From positions 13,941-77,940 of the forward strand of contig CAZSZJ010000002.1 in assembly GCA_964610985.1 (NCBI GenBank): a stretch of 64,000 bases of DNA. The letters run 5' to 3'. The notes under the pieces are model-generated. The model was not told where the DNA came from, searched no databases, and saw only the letters and a list, made by a program, of their open reading frames with translations. Below, piece after piece: positions 17,842 through 25,446 of this stretch. Position numbers and translations under genes: made by a program. The stretch is from JARIHD01 sp964610985. Its GTDB lineage: Bacteria; Patescibacteriota; Saccharimonadia; Saccharimonadales; UBA4665. Positions within the stretch are counted from its first letter, which is position 1, and each line of letters starts with the position of its first letter.

Positions 17842-18093
17842 CTATACGAGCTTTTTTTCTTTGAGGACGTTGTCAATGCGCGCCCGGTCAAACCCGACGA
17901 TAATCGCGCCGTCGATATCGATGACTGGAATGCCCATTTGCCCGGATTTCTTCACGGCCTCTTGGGCGTATTCCATTTGTTCTTCGATGTTTTTCTCTTG
18001 GTACGTAACGCCCAATTTATCAAAGTAATCTTTGGCGGCATGACAAAACGCACACCAGTCAGCACTATAAACGGTTATTTTCGCATCACTCAT
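17842..18093 (-). CDS. Glutaredoxin-like thiol-disulfide oxidoreductase
   Basis: 83 residues, thioredoxin fold. The redox motif is C14-A-F-C17 after ITVYSADW, instead of the common CPYC; the cis-Pro loop is MGIPVIDIDG and the C-terminal GFDRARIDNVL matches the glutathione-binding GFDxxxID of NrdH/Grx proteins. It would reduce protein disulfides in the cytoplasm, for example of ribonucleotide reductase. The frame runs far upstream, but ATG at 18093 is 8 nt after TATACT and starts the domain. Divergent from the gene at 18159, with the two promoters back to back. Confidence 0.85.
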   Translation of the reverse strand: MSDAKITVYSADWCAFCHAAKDYFDKLGVTYQEKNIEEQMEYAQEAVKKSGQMGIPVIDIDGAIIVGFDRARIDNVLKEKKLV

Positions 18094-18123
18094 ATAATTT
18101 AAGTATAACATTCCACGTTCGGC

Positions 18124-18152
18124 TTGTAATGTGGCTGAAGCTGCGATATACA
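18124..18152 (+). promoter_or_regulatory. Promoter of the 18159 gene (leaderless)
   Basis: TTGTAA (18124-18129), 17-nt spacer, TATACA (18147-18152), then only 6 nt to ATG at 18159, so the transcript should begin at or next to the start codon. Confidence 0.65.
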
Positions 18153-18158
18153 AGGTAA

Positions 18159-19010
18159 ATGACAAAAAACGCGGAAGCTTTTCCTGATACTTTGTACATT
18201 GATGAACTGGTGGGCCCAGATAGCCCGGCTGCCGACCTGCTACGTACCAGCCAGCTGATCGAAACATGGTCGCACGGCAGTCCCTGGTTCCGGCGGCAGC
18301 TTCACCAACATGCCGATGTCCAAGAAGTTTGCGACAGGATGCCCCAAGATAAACGGGCGGCAATCGCGTCTGAGGTGGGTCGTATTTCGGATATGTTCGA
18401 ACGCGACAACTTAGCCGAAGATCTGGCGCGGCGCGGCGGTTTGTTTACCGAACCTGTTCCTCCGCACATTCGCCGCCGCCAGCTTAATATTTTGCAGGGC
18501 AGCTGGGCTCGCGTTGCATCCCGTGCCAGAGATATCAGTACCCAGCCGCCTCAGCCCGTGAAAGAGTATGGGGTTGGGATGTCCGACCCTGATCCTTTTT
18601 CGGTGCGACGATTTTTTGCGGCGGCCAACATTGGATCTTTCTGGCTTCGTCTTGATGCGCGTGTAATGGCACGGGCCAATAAGAAAAGCCGCCCTACCGA
18701 TAGCGCCTTCCGCGAAAATATACTCAGCGAACGACCGAGCGGCGTGAAAGCTTTTGATCGTTTTCATCACGAATTACGGTTCTGTGCCTTGGTTGGAGGG
18801 CTTGATACGGGGTTGCAGGCGCTGCGTCAAGAATGGGAGCAGAATAAGGGACAAGAAACAGGGGCGGAGCCTTTTTATCCGGCAGGGTATGACCGAGAGT
18901 GCGCCGATAAAATCAGCGTAGGACTACTTGGAGATGTTTTGCACCGTGTTATAAGTCAGGGCGCGTTTAAAATAGCCGAGGCACGCATGAATACAGAGTT
19001 GCATGTATGA
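18159..19010 (+). CDS. Hypothetical protein, 283 aa (first of a paralogous pair)
   Basis: Not recognised. Soluble and helical. A block at about 145-205 (SFWLRLDARVMARANKKS...SAFRENILSERPSGVKAFD) is matched in the next gene by TWISLWDIRHMARGRRP...SHYREHVLEGNPTGSDTMD, so the two are diverged tandem copies. Leaderless start from the promoter at 18124. It overlaps the next gene by 4 nt (ATGA), implying coupled translation. Confidence 0.65.
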   Translation: MTKNAEAFPDTLYIDELVGPDSPAADLLRTSQLIETWSHGSPWFRRQLHQHADVQEVCDRMPQDKRAAIASEVGRISDMFERDNLAEDLARRGGLFTEPVPPHIRRRQLNILQGSWARVASRARDISTQPPQPVKEYGVGMSDPDPFSVRRFFAAANIGSFWLRLDARVMARANKKSRPTDSAFRENILSERPSGVKAFDRFHHELRFCALVGGLDTGLQALRQEWEQNKGQETGAEPFYPAGYDRECADKISVGLLGDVLHRVISQGAFKIAEARMNTELHV

Positions 19011-19837
19011 TTACAGGTTTAAGATGCCAGGGCGAAGCTCTATTCGCCACCTTGCCAGGTCCTGAAGTTCCAGAGGTCGCTCGTGCAGACGCAATGCTTC
19101 GACGTGATTTTCGCGCTTCGTTTGGCATTTCGCAGGGTTTTGTTACGGCTCACCGTAAGATTTTTACTGCTACGGCAGGTATTTACAGCCAACTTTGGAC
19201 TCAAGAAGGAATGCAGCGAGTCCTTCCTGAGGCTCTAGAGTCAGCAGAAGCGGCTGTCATGCGTCTGCGGTTGCCGTCGAATCATCCCGAGATAGACAAA
19301 GACGAAGTGGTTGCAGAGACTGGAAAACGGTGGCAAGAATTTTCCGGTATTCTAAACAAGCGGGCAGATCAAGGGCCGATGTCCCCGACAAGCTTTATGC
19401 ATACGGCAGACCGGGCGGGTACATGGATCTCTCTTTGGGATATACGGCATATGGCGAGAGGTCGACGGCCGCGTGACGCCCGTGTCGATTTACGCGAAAG
19501 TCACTACCGCGAGCATGTTCTCGAAGGTAATCCTACCGGCTCTGATACGATGGACCTTATTTGCAGGGCGATGCGAGTCGCACGGGCCTCTTCGGTGTCG
19601 GGAGTCTGGGCCTTGTCACAGAAAGCATTTTGGGAAATATATCATCCTGGCGAAGCCTTTTATTCAGAGAAGTTCATGAGTGAAATGGTAGACGATTCAC
19701 AGTTAAGGTCGGCTAATTTTTGGCTATCAGGGCAGATAAATAATCTAGCGGTTCGCCCGCTTTGTTTGATTCAGGCCGCCGCGGTTAACCGTCAGGTCGC
19801 AGAGCAAGAGGCAAAAGAAAAAACTAAAGAACTCTGA
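19007..19837 (+). CDS. Hypothetical protein, 276 aa (second of a paralogous pair)
   Basis: Not recognised. Paralogue of the preceding gene over its central 60-70 residues, both ending in a helical region. No signal peptide or membrane segment; a Lys/Glu-rich tail (EQEAKEKTKEL). ATG overlaps the upstream TGA. It ends 66 nt before the first gene of the ATP synthase operon, with the atp promoter between. Confidence 0.65.
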   Translation: MITGLRCQGEALFATLPGPEVPEVARADAMLRRDFRASFGISQGFVTAHRKIFTATAGIYSQLWTQEGMQRVLPEALESAEAAVMRLRLPSNHPEIDKDEVVAETGKRWQEFSGILNKRADQGPMSPTSFMHTADRAGTWISLWDIRHMARGRRPRDARVDLRESHYREHVLEGNPTGSDTMDLICRAMRVARASSVSGVWALSQKAFWEIYHPGEAFYSEKFMSEMVDDSQLRSANFWLSGQINNLAVRPLCLIQAAAVNRQVAEQEAKEKTKEL

Positions 19838-19865
19838 AGATGGCCTATCCCTCGCTAAAAGCCCG

Positions 19866-19894
19866 TTGCGCTTGCCACCTCTGTTTGCTATAGT
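19866..19894 (+). promoter_or_regulatory. Promoter of the ATP synthase operon
   Basis: TTGCGC (19866-19871), 17-nt spacer, TATAGT (19889-19894), 9 nt before the ATG of the first gene. This is the only good promoter I see before the twelve-gene atp run. Confidence 0.6.
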
Positions 19895-19903
19895 ACTTAA
19901 GAA

Positions 19904-20203
19904 ATGAAGAAAGCCGCCGCCCAACCGACGACTAAACCTGCTAGTGGAAACGACCACTTTGGTTTGGGATCGCTGGCGCTTGATTTTTTGGACACGACTT
20001 GGCGGATTGCCGTTCCTGTGGTAATTTTTGCAGTGTTGGGCATCGTGGCCGACAGGCATTTTGGTACAAAGCCTTGGCTGACACTGCTCGGCATGGTTGT
20101 TGGATTTGGATTCGCAGGTTTACTGCTCAAAAAACAACTCCAGGCCGCCATGATAAGCGACCGTCGCGAGGATTCTGCCAAAGGCCGAGAGGACAATAAA
20201 TAA
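19904..20203 (+). CDS. AtpZ/AtpI-like assembly protein
   Basis: 99 residues with two hydrophobic helices (about 29-48 and 59-75) separated by the short loop RHFGTKPW, the topology of AtpZ/AtpI proteins that assist c-ring assembly or Mg2+ supply. It opens the atp operon, the standard place for this gene, 2 nt before atpB. The N-terminus is Ala/Pro/Lys-rich and the C-terminus charged. Which of the two related families it belongs to cannot be settled by eye. Confidence 0.75.
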   Translation: MKKAAAQPTTKPASGNDHFGLGSLALDFLDTTWRIAVPVVIFAVLGIVADRHFGTKPWLTLLGMVVGFGFAGLLLKKQLQAAMISDRREDSAKGREDNK

Positions 20204-20205
20204 TT

Positions 20206-21039
20206 ATGAATATATTTGCAGCAACCGGACCGCACATTAGTATCGCCCCCGAGACGTTGTTCAACGTTGGGCCGATTGCTATTACCAATGCGCAGATTTT
20301 GGGCGCAGTTGGTTCGTTTATTTTGATCTGGATTTTGTTTGCTACCGTCCGTGCTGTGCGGAGTGGTGGTCGCAGCCGCGGTGCGCACGCTGTTTTATGG
20401 CTGTTCGAAAACTTATACGACACCACTGTTGAGGTTATCGGCGACAAGTCGGTAGCCAAAAAGGTGATACCCCTGGCTGTGACCCTCATGCTGTTCTTTA
20501 TGATCAACAATTGGCTTGGCCTGTTGCCTATCGTTGGGTCAGTTACCTGGGACGGCGCTCCACTGTTACGTGGGGTGGCTGCTGACCTTAACACCACCCT
20601 TGCTTTGGCAATTATCTCGATTGTTACCGCGCAGGCGTGGGCTATCAAACGCATGGGCTTCTTTAAGAGCGCTGGGCGCTACTTTATTAACCCCTTCAAA
20701 GATCCGCTACACTTCTTTATTGGCCTCCTCGAATTCATCGCCGAATTTTCGCGTACTGCCGCCCTGTCACTTCGTATTTTTGGTAACGTCTTTGGTGGTG
20801 AGGTGCTGCTGGCGGTAATCGCCTTCCTGACGTCTTACGCTGCACCGCTGGCGCTGCCGGTATTTTATGGCCTGGAGCTCTTTGTGGGCGCCGTTCAGGC
20901 ATACGTATTCTTTATGTTAACTATTGTGTTTATTTCATTGGGTCTGCCGAATCCGGACGAGGACCATGGCCACGGGGACGAAAATTCGTCTGCCAAGCCT
21001 AAGCCTCACAAAGTGGCTGCAGCCAAGGAACAGGCGTAA
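20206..21039 (+). CDS. atpB: ATP synthase F0 subunit a
   Basis: 277 residues, five to six membrane helices. The essential stator arginine is R190 in FSRTAALSLRIFGNVFGGEVLL, facing the c-ring carboxylate. ELFVGAVQAYVFFMLTIVFISLG is the last conserved helix, followed by a His/Asp/Lys-rich cytoplasmic tail (EDHGHGDENSSAKPKPHK). The ribosome binding site is weak; the gene starts 2 nt after the previous stop and is probably coupled to it. Confidence 0.95.
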   Translation: MNIFAATGPHISIAPETLFNVGPIAITNAQILGAVGSFILIWILFATVRAVRSGGRSRGAHAVLWLFENLYDTTVEVIGDKSVAKKVIPLAVTLMLFFMINNWLGLLPIVGSVTWDGAPLLRGVAADLNTTLALAIISIVTAQAWAIKRMGFFKSAGRYFINPFKDPLHFFIGLLEFIAEFSRTAALSLRIFGNVFGGEVLLAVIAFLTSYAAPLALPVFYGLELFVGAVQAYVFFMLTIVFISLGLPNPDEDHGHGDENSSAKPKPHKVAAAKEQA

Positions 21040-21090
21040 CAAGATCAATAGTTTAAGATTTTTAAGAAGTAAATAAAGGAGTTAAAAATA

Positions 21091-21306
21091 ATGGATAGTC
21101 TCGCATTTGGTTTGACCTATGCTATCGGTGCCGGCCTTTGTGGTATCGGTCTTGGTTTAGTTGGTTTTGGTGCTATGCAGGCCGCTGGCCGCAACCCAGA
21201 AGCAATCGGTAAAATCCGAACTCTGATGATCCTGGCTATGGCCTTTGTGGACGCCCTTGCCATCATCGGTTTGGTTGTTGCCCTTATCATTAAGTTCTTG
21301 AAGTAA
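21091..21306 (+). CDS. atpE: ATP synthase F0 subunit c
   Basis: 71 residues, two helices joined by the polar loop GRNPEAIGK. The ion-binding carboxylate is D54 in AMAFVDALAIIG; the absence of the Gln/Glu/Ser-Thr set of sodium-type rings suggests proton specificity. The glycine-rich helix 1 reads GAGLCGIGLGLVGFG, with L-C breaking the usual GxGxGxG repeat at one place. Strong ribosome binding site AAGGAG 9 nt before ATG fits the high copy number of this subunit. Confidence 0.95.
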   Translation: MDSLAFGLTYAIGAGLCGIGLGLVGFGAMQAAGRNPEAIGKIRTLMILAMAFVDALAIIGLVVALIIKFLK

Positions 21307-21327
21307 TAACGAAGGGACAGTTCCCTG

Positions 21328-21882
21328 ATGCTCGATTCATTAATTGTTGCTAGTACCGTGGCTAGGGAGCACGCCGAAGAGGCGTCGCCTGGTTTGTTGC
21401 AGGCGCTCGGCATCGATGGCAAGCTACTTATAGAGCAGGCTATCGCCTTTCTGATCTTGGTCGCCGTACTTGGTAAGTTTGTATACCCTGCCCTCATTAA
21501 GGCTATTGACCAACGCCGCGACCAGATCGAAGCCGGTCAAAAAGAAGCCAAAGAAGCTGCCGAAGCGTTGACCAAAGCCGAAGCCAAAGTGGCCGACATG
21601 CTGGCCGACGCCCGGGGGCAAGCCGACGAAGTCATTGCCCGCTCACACAAAGAAGGTCTTGCTATGGTTGCCGAAGCCGAAGAAAAGGCTAAGGTCCGCG
21701 CCGAGCAGATCGTCAAAGATGCCCGTACGCAGCTGGACGCCGAGGTGGCAAAAGCCCGCCAAGTGCTCAAAAAAGACACCATCGAATTGGTGGCCTTGGC
21801 CACTGAAAAAGTGGTCAAACAAAAGCTGGATGACCGTAAAGACGCTCAGCTCATAACAGAGGCTTTGCAGGAGACGGCGTAA
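21328..21882 (+). CDS. atpF: ATP synthase F0 subunit b
   Basis: 184 residues. One membrane helix at about 35-55 (LIEQAIAFLILVAVLGKFVYPAL) followed by a long Ala/Glu/Lys coiled coil that forms the peripheral stalk. An extra N-terminal stretch of about 25 residues precedes the helix. Its TAA shares a base with the ATG of atpH. Confidence 0.95.
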   Translation: MLDSLIVASTVAREHAEEASPGLLQALGIDGKLLIEQAIAFLILVAVLGKFVYPALIKAIDQRRDQIEAGQKEAKEAAEALTKAEAKVADMLADARGQADEVIARSHKEGLAMVAEAEEKAKVRAEQIVKDARTQLDAEVAKARQVLKKDTIELVALATEKVVKQKLDDRKDAQLITEALQETA

Positions 21883-22283
21883 TGGCTGCTGCACGTGTTT
21901 CACGCCGGATTTTGGCCCGCACCATTGCCACAAGGCTCATTGCCGACCCCGCTCGTGCTCGCCATTGGATTCAGGCCTTGGCCGCTTACTTGGTGGAGAA
22001 TAAGCGCGAACACGAAGCCAACCTAATTGTCACCGACATCGAACGCGAACTCTTTGAACAAGACAGCCAACTGGTCGTTTCGGTCACGAGCGCCCGTCCA
22101 CTAACCGGCGGCATTCGCGCGAGTCTTACCAAATTACTTACAGACCAGCTGCACGCCAAAAAAGTATTCTTAACAGAGTCTACTGACGCCGCTTTGATCG
22201 GCGGCCTCATCGCTCGCACACCAGATGCCGAACTGGATGCCAGCATTCGTACCAAGCTAAATCGGCTCGCAACAATTGATTAA
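21882..22283 (+). CDS. atpH: ATP synthase F1 subunit delta, short form
   Basis: 133 residues, compared with about 175-180 for most bacterial delta/OSCP subunits. The C-terminal beta part that contacts subunit b is present (LVVSVTSARPLTGGIRASLTKLLTDQLHAKKVFLTESTDAALIGGLIAR), but the N-terminal six-helix bundle is reduced. Position between atpF and atpA and the conserved GGLIAR segment make the assignment safe. One-base overlap with atpF. Confidence 0.85.
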   Translation: MAAARVSRRILARTIATRLIADPARARHWIQALAAYLVENKREHEANLIVTDIERELFEQDSQLVVSVTSARPLTGGIRASLTKLLTDQLHAKKVFLTESTDAALIGGLIARTPDAELDASIRTKLNRLATID

Positions 22284-22325
22284 TCAGACGCCCCCGGGGA
22301 AAGAACAGGAGAATAATAAAACAAC

Positions 22326-23876
22326 ATGAGTGAGCTTAAAGTCCAAGAACTATCAGCCGAGCTCCGCGACGCGATCCAGAATTTGCGTGATCGCCAGGGC
22401 CTCGAAGAAGCCGGTATTGTTACCCGTGTGGGTGACGGCGTGGCTTGGGTGTATGGCCTGCGCAGCGCCGGTTATAACGAAGTGCTTGAAATCGCCACTT
22501 CAGACGGCGGTTCGGTAACGGCTTTTGCCCTTAACCTGCTCGAAGACGAAATTGGCGCGGTGATCTTGGGCGACGACTCTCAGGTTGTTGCCGGCAGCAA
22601 GGTTAGTCTGACCGGAAAAATCCTCGACGTTCCTGTCGGTCCCGAACTAGTTGGCCGCGTGGTTGACCCATTGGGTCGCCCTCTCGACGGCAAAGGTCCG
22701 ATCAAAACCAAACAACGCAACCCCATCGAACGCCGTGCTCCTGGCGTGATGGACCGCCAATCTGTTTCCGAACCGGTCATGACCGGTCTCGTGGCTATCG
22801 ACACCATGGTTCCTATCGGCCGTGGTCAGCGTGAGCTTATCATTGGTGACCGCCAAACGGGTAAAACCGCGATTGCTATCGACACCATGATCAACCAGGC
22901 TAAGCAAAAAACCGGCATTATCAATGTGTACGTGGCCGTTGGTCAAAAGCGCTCCAAGGTTGCCGCTTTGATTGAGCGCCTCAAGCGCGAAGGCGTGATG
23001 GACCAAACTATCGTGGTCGCAACCAGTCCTGCCGACCCTGCTCCGCTGCTCTACCTGGCCCCCTACGCTGGCTGTGCCATGGGCGAATATTTCCGAGACA
23101 ACAAGGGTCACGCTCTTATCATTTACGATGACCTGACCAAACATGCCGTGGCTTATCGTCAGATGTCACTCTTGCTTCGCCGTCCTCCGGGCCGCGAAGC
23201 CTATCCTGGTGACGTGTTCTACCTGCACTCCCGTCTTTTGGAGCGCGCCGCTAAGCTGAATGATGAACTTGGTGCTGGTTCATTGACCGCTCTGCCGATC
23301 ATCGAAACGCAGGCTGGTGACATTTCGGCGTACATTCCGACCAACGTCATCTCCATTACCGACGGTCAGATTTTCCTCGAAACCAACCTGTTCTACCAGG
23401 GTATCCGCCCTGCTATTTCGGTTGGTTTGTCGGTTTCACGTGTGGGTGGTGCCGCTCAGACCAAGGCTATTAAGACTGTTTCCGGTGGTCTAAAACTTTC
23501 GCTAGCGCAGTTCCGTGAACTGGCTTCGTTTGCTCAGTTCTCGAGTGATTTGGATGCTGATACCAAGCGCACCATCGAACGCGGTCAGCGCCTCACCGAA
23601 CTCCTCAAGCAAAAACAGTACAGCCCGCTCAGCATTGCCGAACAGGCCGTGAGTGTGTTGGCTGCTACCAAGGGTGCATTTGATGAAGTTCCGACCGACA
23701 AGGTTAAAGACGCTCAGGCCGAGCTGATTTCCCTGCTCGAAGACAAGCATGCAGACGTCATGAAGACTTTGAATACTGGCGACAAGCCAACCGAAGAGCT
23801 ACAAAAGACCGTACTCGCTGCTGCCGAAAAAGTAGCCAAAACCTATGTCGCTACAACAAGGAAGGTCGAGAAATAA
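22326..23876 (+). CDS. atpA: ATP synthase F1 subunit alpha
   Basis: 516 residues, full length. Walker A GDRQTGKT at 174-181, the VGQKRSKVA strand, LIIYDDLTKHAVAYRQMSLLLRRPPGREAYPGDVF and the arginine-finger region ISVGLSVSRVGGAAQTKAIK are all intact. Forms the non-catalytic nucleotide sites. It is followed after 1 nt by a small unknown ORF rather than directly by atpG. Confidence 0.97.
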   Translation: MSELKVQELSAELRDAIQNLRDRQGLEEAGIVTRVGDGVAWVYGLRSAGYNEVLEIATSDGGSVTAFALNLLEDEIGAVILGDDSQVVAGSKVSLTGKILDVPVGPELVGRVVDPLGRPLDGKGPIKTKQRNPIERRAPGVMDRQSVSEPVMTGLVAIDTMVPIGRGQRELIIGDRQTGKTAIAIDTMINQAKQKTGIINVYVAVGQKRSKVAALIERLKREGVMDQTIVVATSPADPAPLLYLAPYAGCAMGEYFRDNKGHALIIYDDLTKHAVAYRQMSLLLRRPPGREAYPGDVFYLHSRLLERAAKLNDELGAGSLTALPIIETQAGDISAYIPTNVISITDGQIFLETNLFYQGIRPAISVGLSVSRVGGAAQTKAIKTVSGGLKLSLAQFRELASFAQFSSDLDADTKRTIERGQRLTELLKQKQYSPLSIAEQAVSVLAATKGAFDEVPTDKVKDAQAELISLLEDKHADVMKTLNTGDKPTEELQKTVLAAAEKVAKTYVATTRKVEK

Positions 23877-23877
23877 C

Positions 23878-24234
23878 GTGGAAAGACCGGAAAAACGACG
23901 CGATCCACGCCTGCATCCTATTGATCCGCATGCTGTTGACCGCATAGGTGCTTTCCGTGCTGGTGAGACTCCCCCGGTCGTACTAGGTAATGCGCTGGCT
24001 CATTGTTTGCAGAATATTGAACCTGCCAAAATAGGGGCAGTCTTGGCGGGTGATATGTCGCTTGGTTATGGAGACGAGCATCCGGCCAATACCGTGGTTA
24101 GAGCTTTATTTCCTCACGATAGGGTCGACCAGTCACATTTAACTGACCCTGCTTTTCGAGAGACAGCCTACGCCCTTGGCCTGGCGCGAGAGTATAGCCC
24201 TAATGCAGAAATCGGGGTCGCTAACCATGGCTAG
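23878..24234 (+). CDS. Unknown small protein inserted between atpA and atpG
   Basis: 118 residues from GTG at 23878, one base after the atpA stop; an in-frame ATG at 23845 inside atpA is an alternative but has no ribosome binding site, whereas AAGGAAGG lies 12 nt before the GTG. Soluble, no membrane helix, His/Asp/Arg-rich N-terminus, then helices. Its C-terminal part (TDPAFRETAYALGLAREYSP) weakly resembles a stretch of the ORF between atpG and atpD (TPSDRARAARFLALANHTSP). It overlaps atpG by 8 nt. Not a known F-type subunit. Unrecognised; a lineage-specific accessory or inhibitor subunit is the natural guess. Confidence 0.65.
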   Translation: MERPEKRRDPRLHPIDPHAVDRIGAFRAGETPPVVLGNALAHCLQNIEPAKIGAVLAGDMSLGYGDEHPANTVVRALFPHDRVDQSHLTDPAFRETAYALGLAREYSPNAEIGVANHG

Positions 24235-25102
24235 TAGACAGCAAATTAAACAGCGGATCAGTTCGGTTAAAAGTACCAAGCAGATTACCAAGGCGATGCA
24301 GTTAGTTGCAGCCAGCAAACTGCGCCGGGCGCAAGAAGCGGCCGCCGGCCCTCGGGCGTACGCCGAACTGGCTCGCGGTATTTTGGCACGCCTCCGTCAC
24401 ATCGCTGGCGGCGAAAGCGAATCGTATCTGTTTACTGATCGTCCAGTCAAAAACCGATTGCTCATGGTTGTTACTGGTGACCGCGGCCTAGCTGGTGCGT
24501 ATAACTCCAACGTTATCCGCCGCATGCTAACCGAACTAACGAGTGACCGCGATAAAGGTATTGCGACATCAGTTATTGTCATCGGCCGCCAAGCGGCACA
24601 TGCCGCCGGACGCATTGCCGGTCTTGACATTCATGCCGCCTACCAAGGCCTGCCCGACAAGCCCGACGCCGACACGCTGCGGCCTATTCTTTCGACGGCC
24701 GTTAGCCTGTTTGCCGAGCGTAAAGTGGATGCAGTCGACCTGATCTATACCAAATTTATCTCGACCGTTAACCAAGAAGTGCTATCGAAGCGTCTCTTGC
24801 CTGCCGGGCTTGACCAGGAACCAAGCGAAGAAAAGGTTGAAGACGGCGAAGTAACTGTCGAACCGTCGGTCGAAGCGTTGCTGCGCTCGACCACCGTGCG
24901 CCTCCTGGATGCGCAGATTTATCAGGCTCTTTTGGAAGCAGCCGCCAGCGAACATTCCATGCGCATGCTGGCCATGAAAAATGCCACCGATAACGCCAGC
25001 GACATCGTCGACGACCTGACGCTCGAATTCAACAATGCCCGCCAAGCGGCCATTACCCAAGAATTGGCCGAAATCAGCGGCGGCGCGGAGGCCATAAAAT
25101 GA
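24227..25102 (+). CDS. atpG: ATP synthase F1 subunit gamma
   Basis: 291 residues. The N-terminal helix MASRQQIKQRISSVKSTKQITKAMQLVAASKLRRAQ and the C-terminal helix with MLAMKNATDNASDIVDDLTLEFNNARQAAITQELAEI form the rotor coiled coil and are strongly conserved. The frame opens 17 codons earlier; ATG at 24227 begins the conserved helix. A short acidic insertion (EEKVEDGEVTVE) sits in the middle domain. The stop overlaps the next small ORF by ATGA. Confidence 0.95.
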   Translation: MASRQQIKQRISSVKSTKQITKAMQLVAASKLRRAQEAAAGPRAYAELARGILARLRHIAGGESESYLFTDRPVKNRLLMVVTGDRGLAGAYNSNVIRRMLTELTSDRDKGIATSVIVIGRQAAHAAGRIAGLDIHAAYQGLPDKPDADTLRPILSTAVSLFAERKVDAVDLIYTKFISTVNQEVLSKRLLPAGLDQEPSEEKVEDGEVTVEPSVEALLRSTTVRLLDAQIYQALLEAAASEHSMRMLAMKNATDNASDIVDDLTLEFNNARQAAITQELAEISGGAEAIK

Positions 25103-25446
25103 GGCGCGATAGTAACGTGGACGCTTGGGTGGGTATGGTTCCAGAGGCTCCGTTCTTTTCTTTGGTAAGCGAGCTTGGCTATCAGAGGGCCGACTGGCCG
25201 GAGCATGTAATAACCGCTGGCACTAGCGTAGCAAGACTATGCGCAGCTATGTCCCTACCTGAGGGGTCCTCGTCTGAAGATGCAAGTGATCTGTCGGAGC
25301 AACAGATATCCGTAGCTACACCGTCTGACAGGGCTAGGGCCGCGCGTTTTTTGGCGCTGGCGAATCACACCAGCCCGCCCGACCTCGGATTGATGCAAGT
25401 ACAGGTAGCAGATCTAATAACCCCCACCCACGAAGGAGAACAATAA
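25099..25446 (+). CDS. Unknown small protein inserted between atpG and atpD
   Basis: 115 residues. ATG overlaps the atpG stop (ATGA) and its own TAA shares a base with the atpD ATG, so it is locked into the operon by coupled translation at both ends; the atpD ribosome binding site AAGGAG lies in its last codons. Soluble; a Ser/Glu/Asp-rich middle (PEGSSSEDASDLSE) links two helical parts. Possible distant kin of the ORF after atpA. Unrecognised. Confidence 0.65.
   Translation: MRRDSNVDAWVGMVPEAPFFSLVSELGYQRADWPEHVITAGTSVARLCAAMSLPEGSSSEDASDLSEQQISVATPSDRARAARFLALANHTSPPDLGLMQVQVADLITPTHEGEQ

Noticed and set aside
24176..24226. Upstream extension of atpG by 17 codons
   Set aside because: The conserved gamma N-terminal helix starts at ATG 24227; the extension overlaps the inserted ORF.
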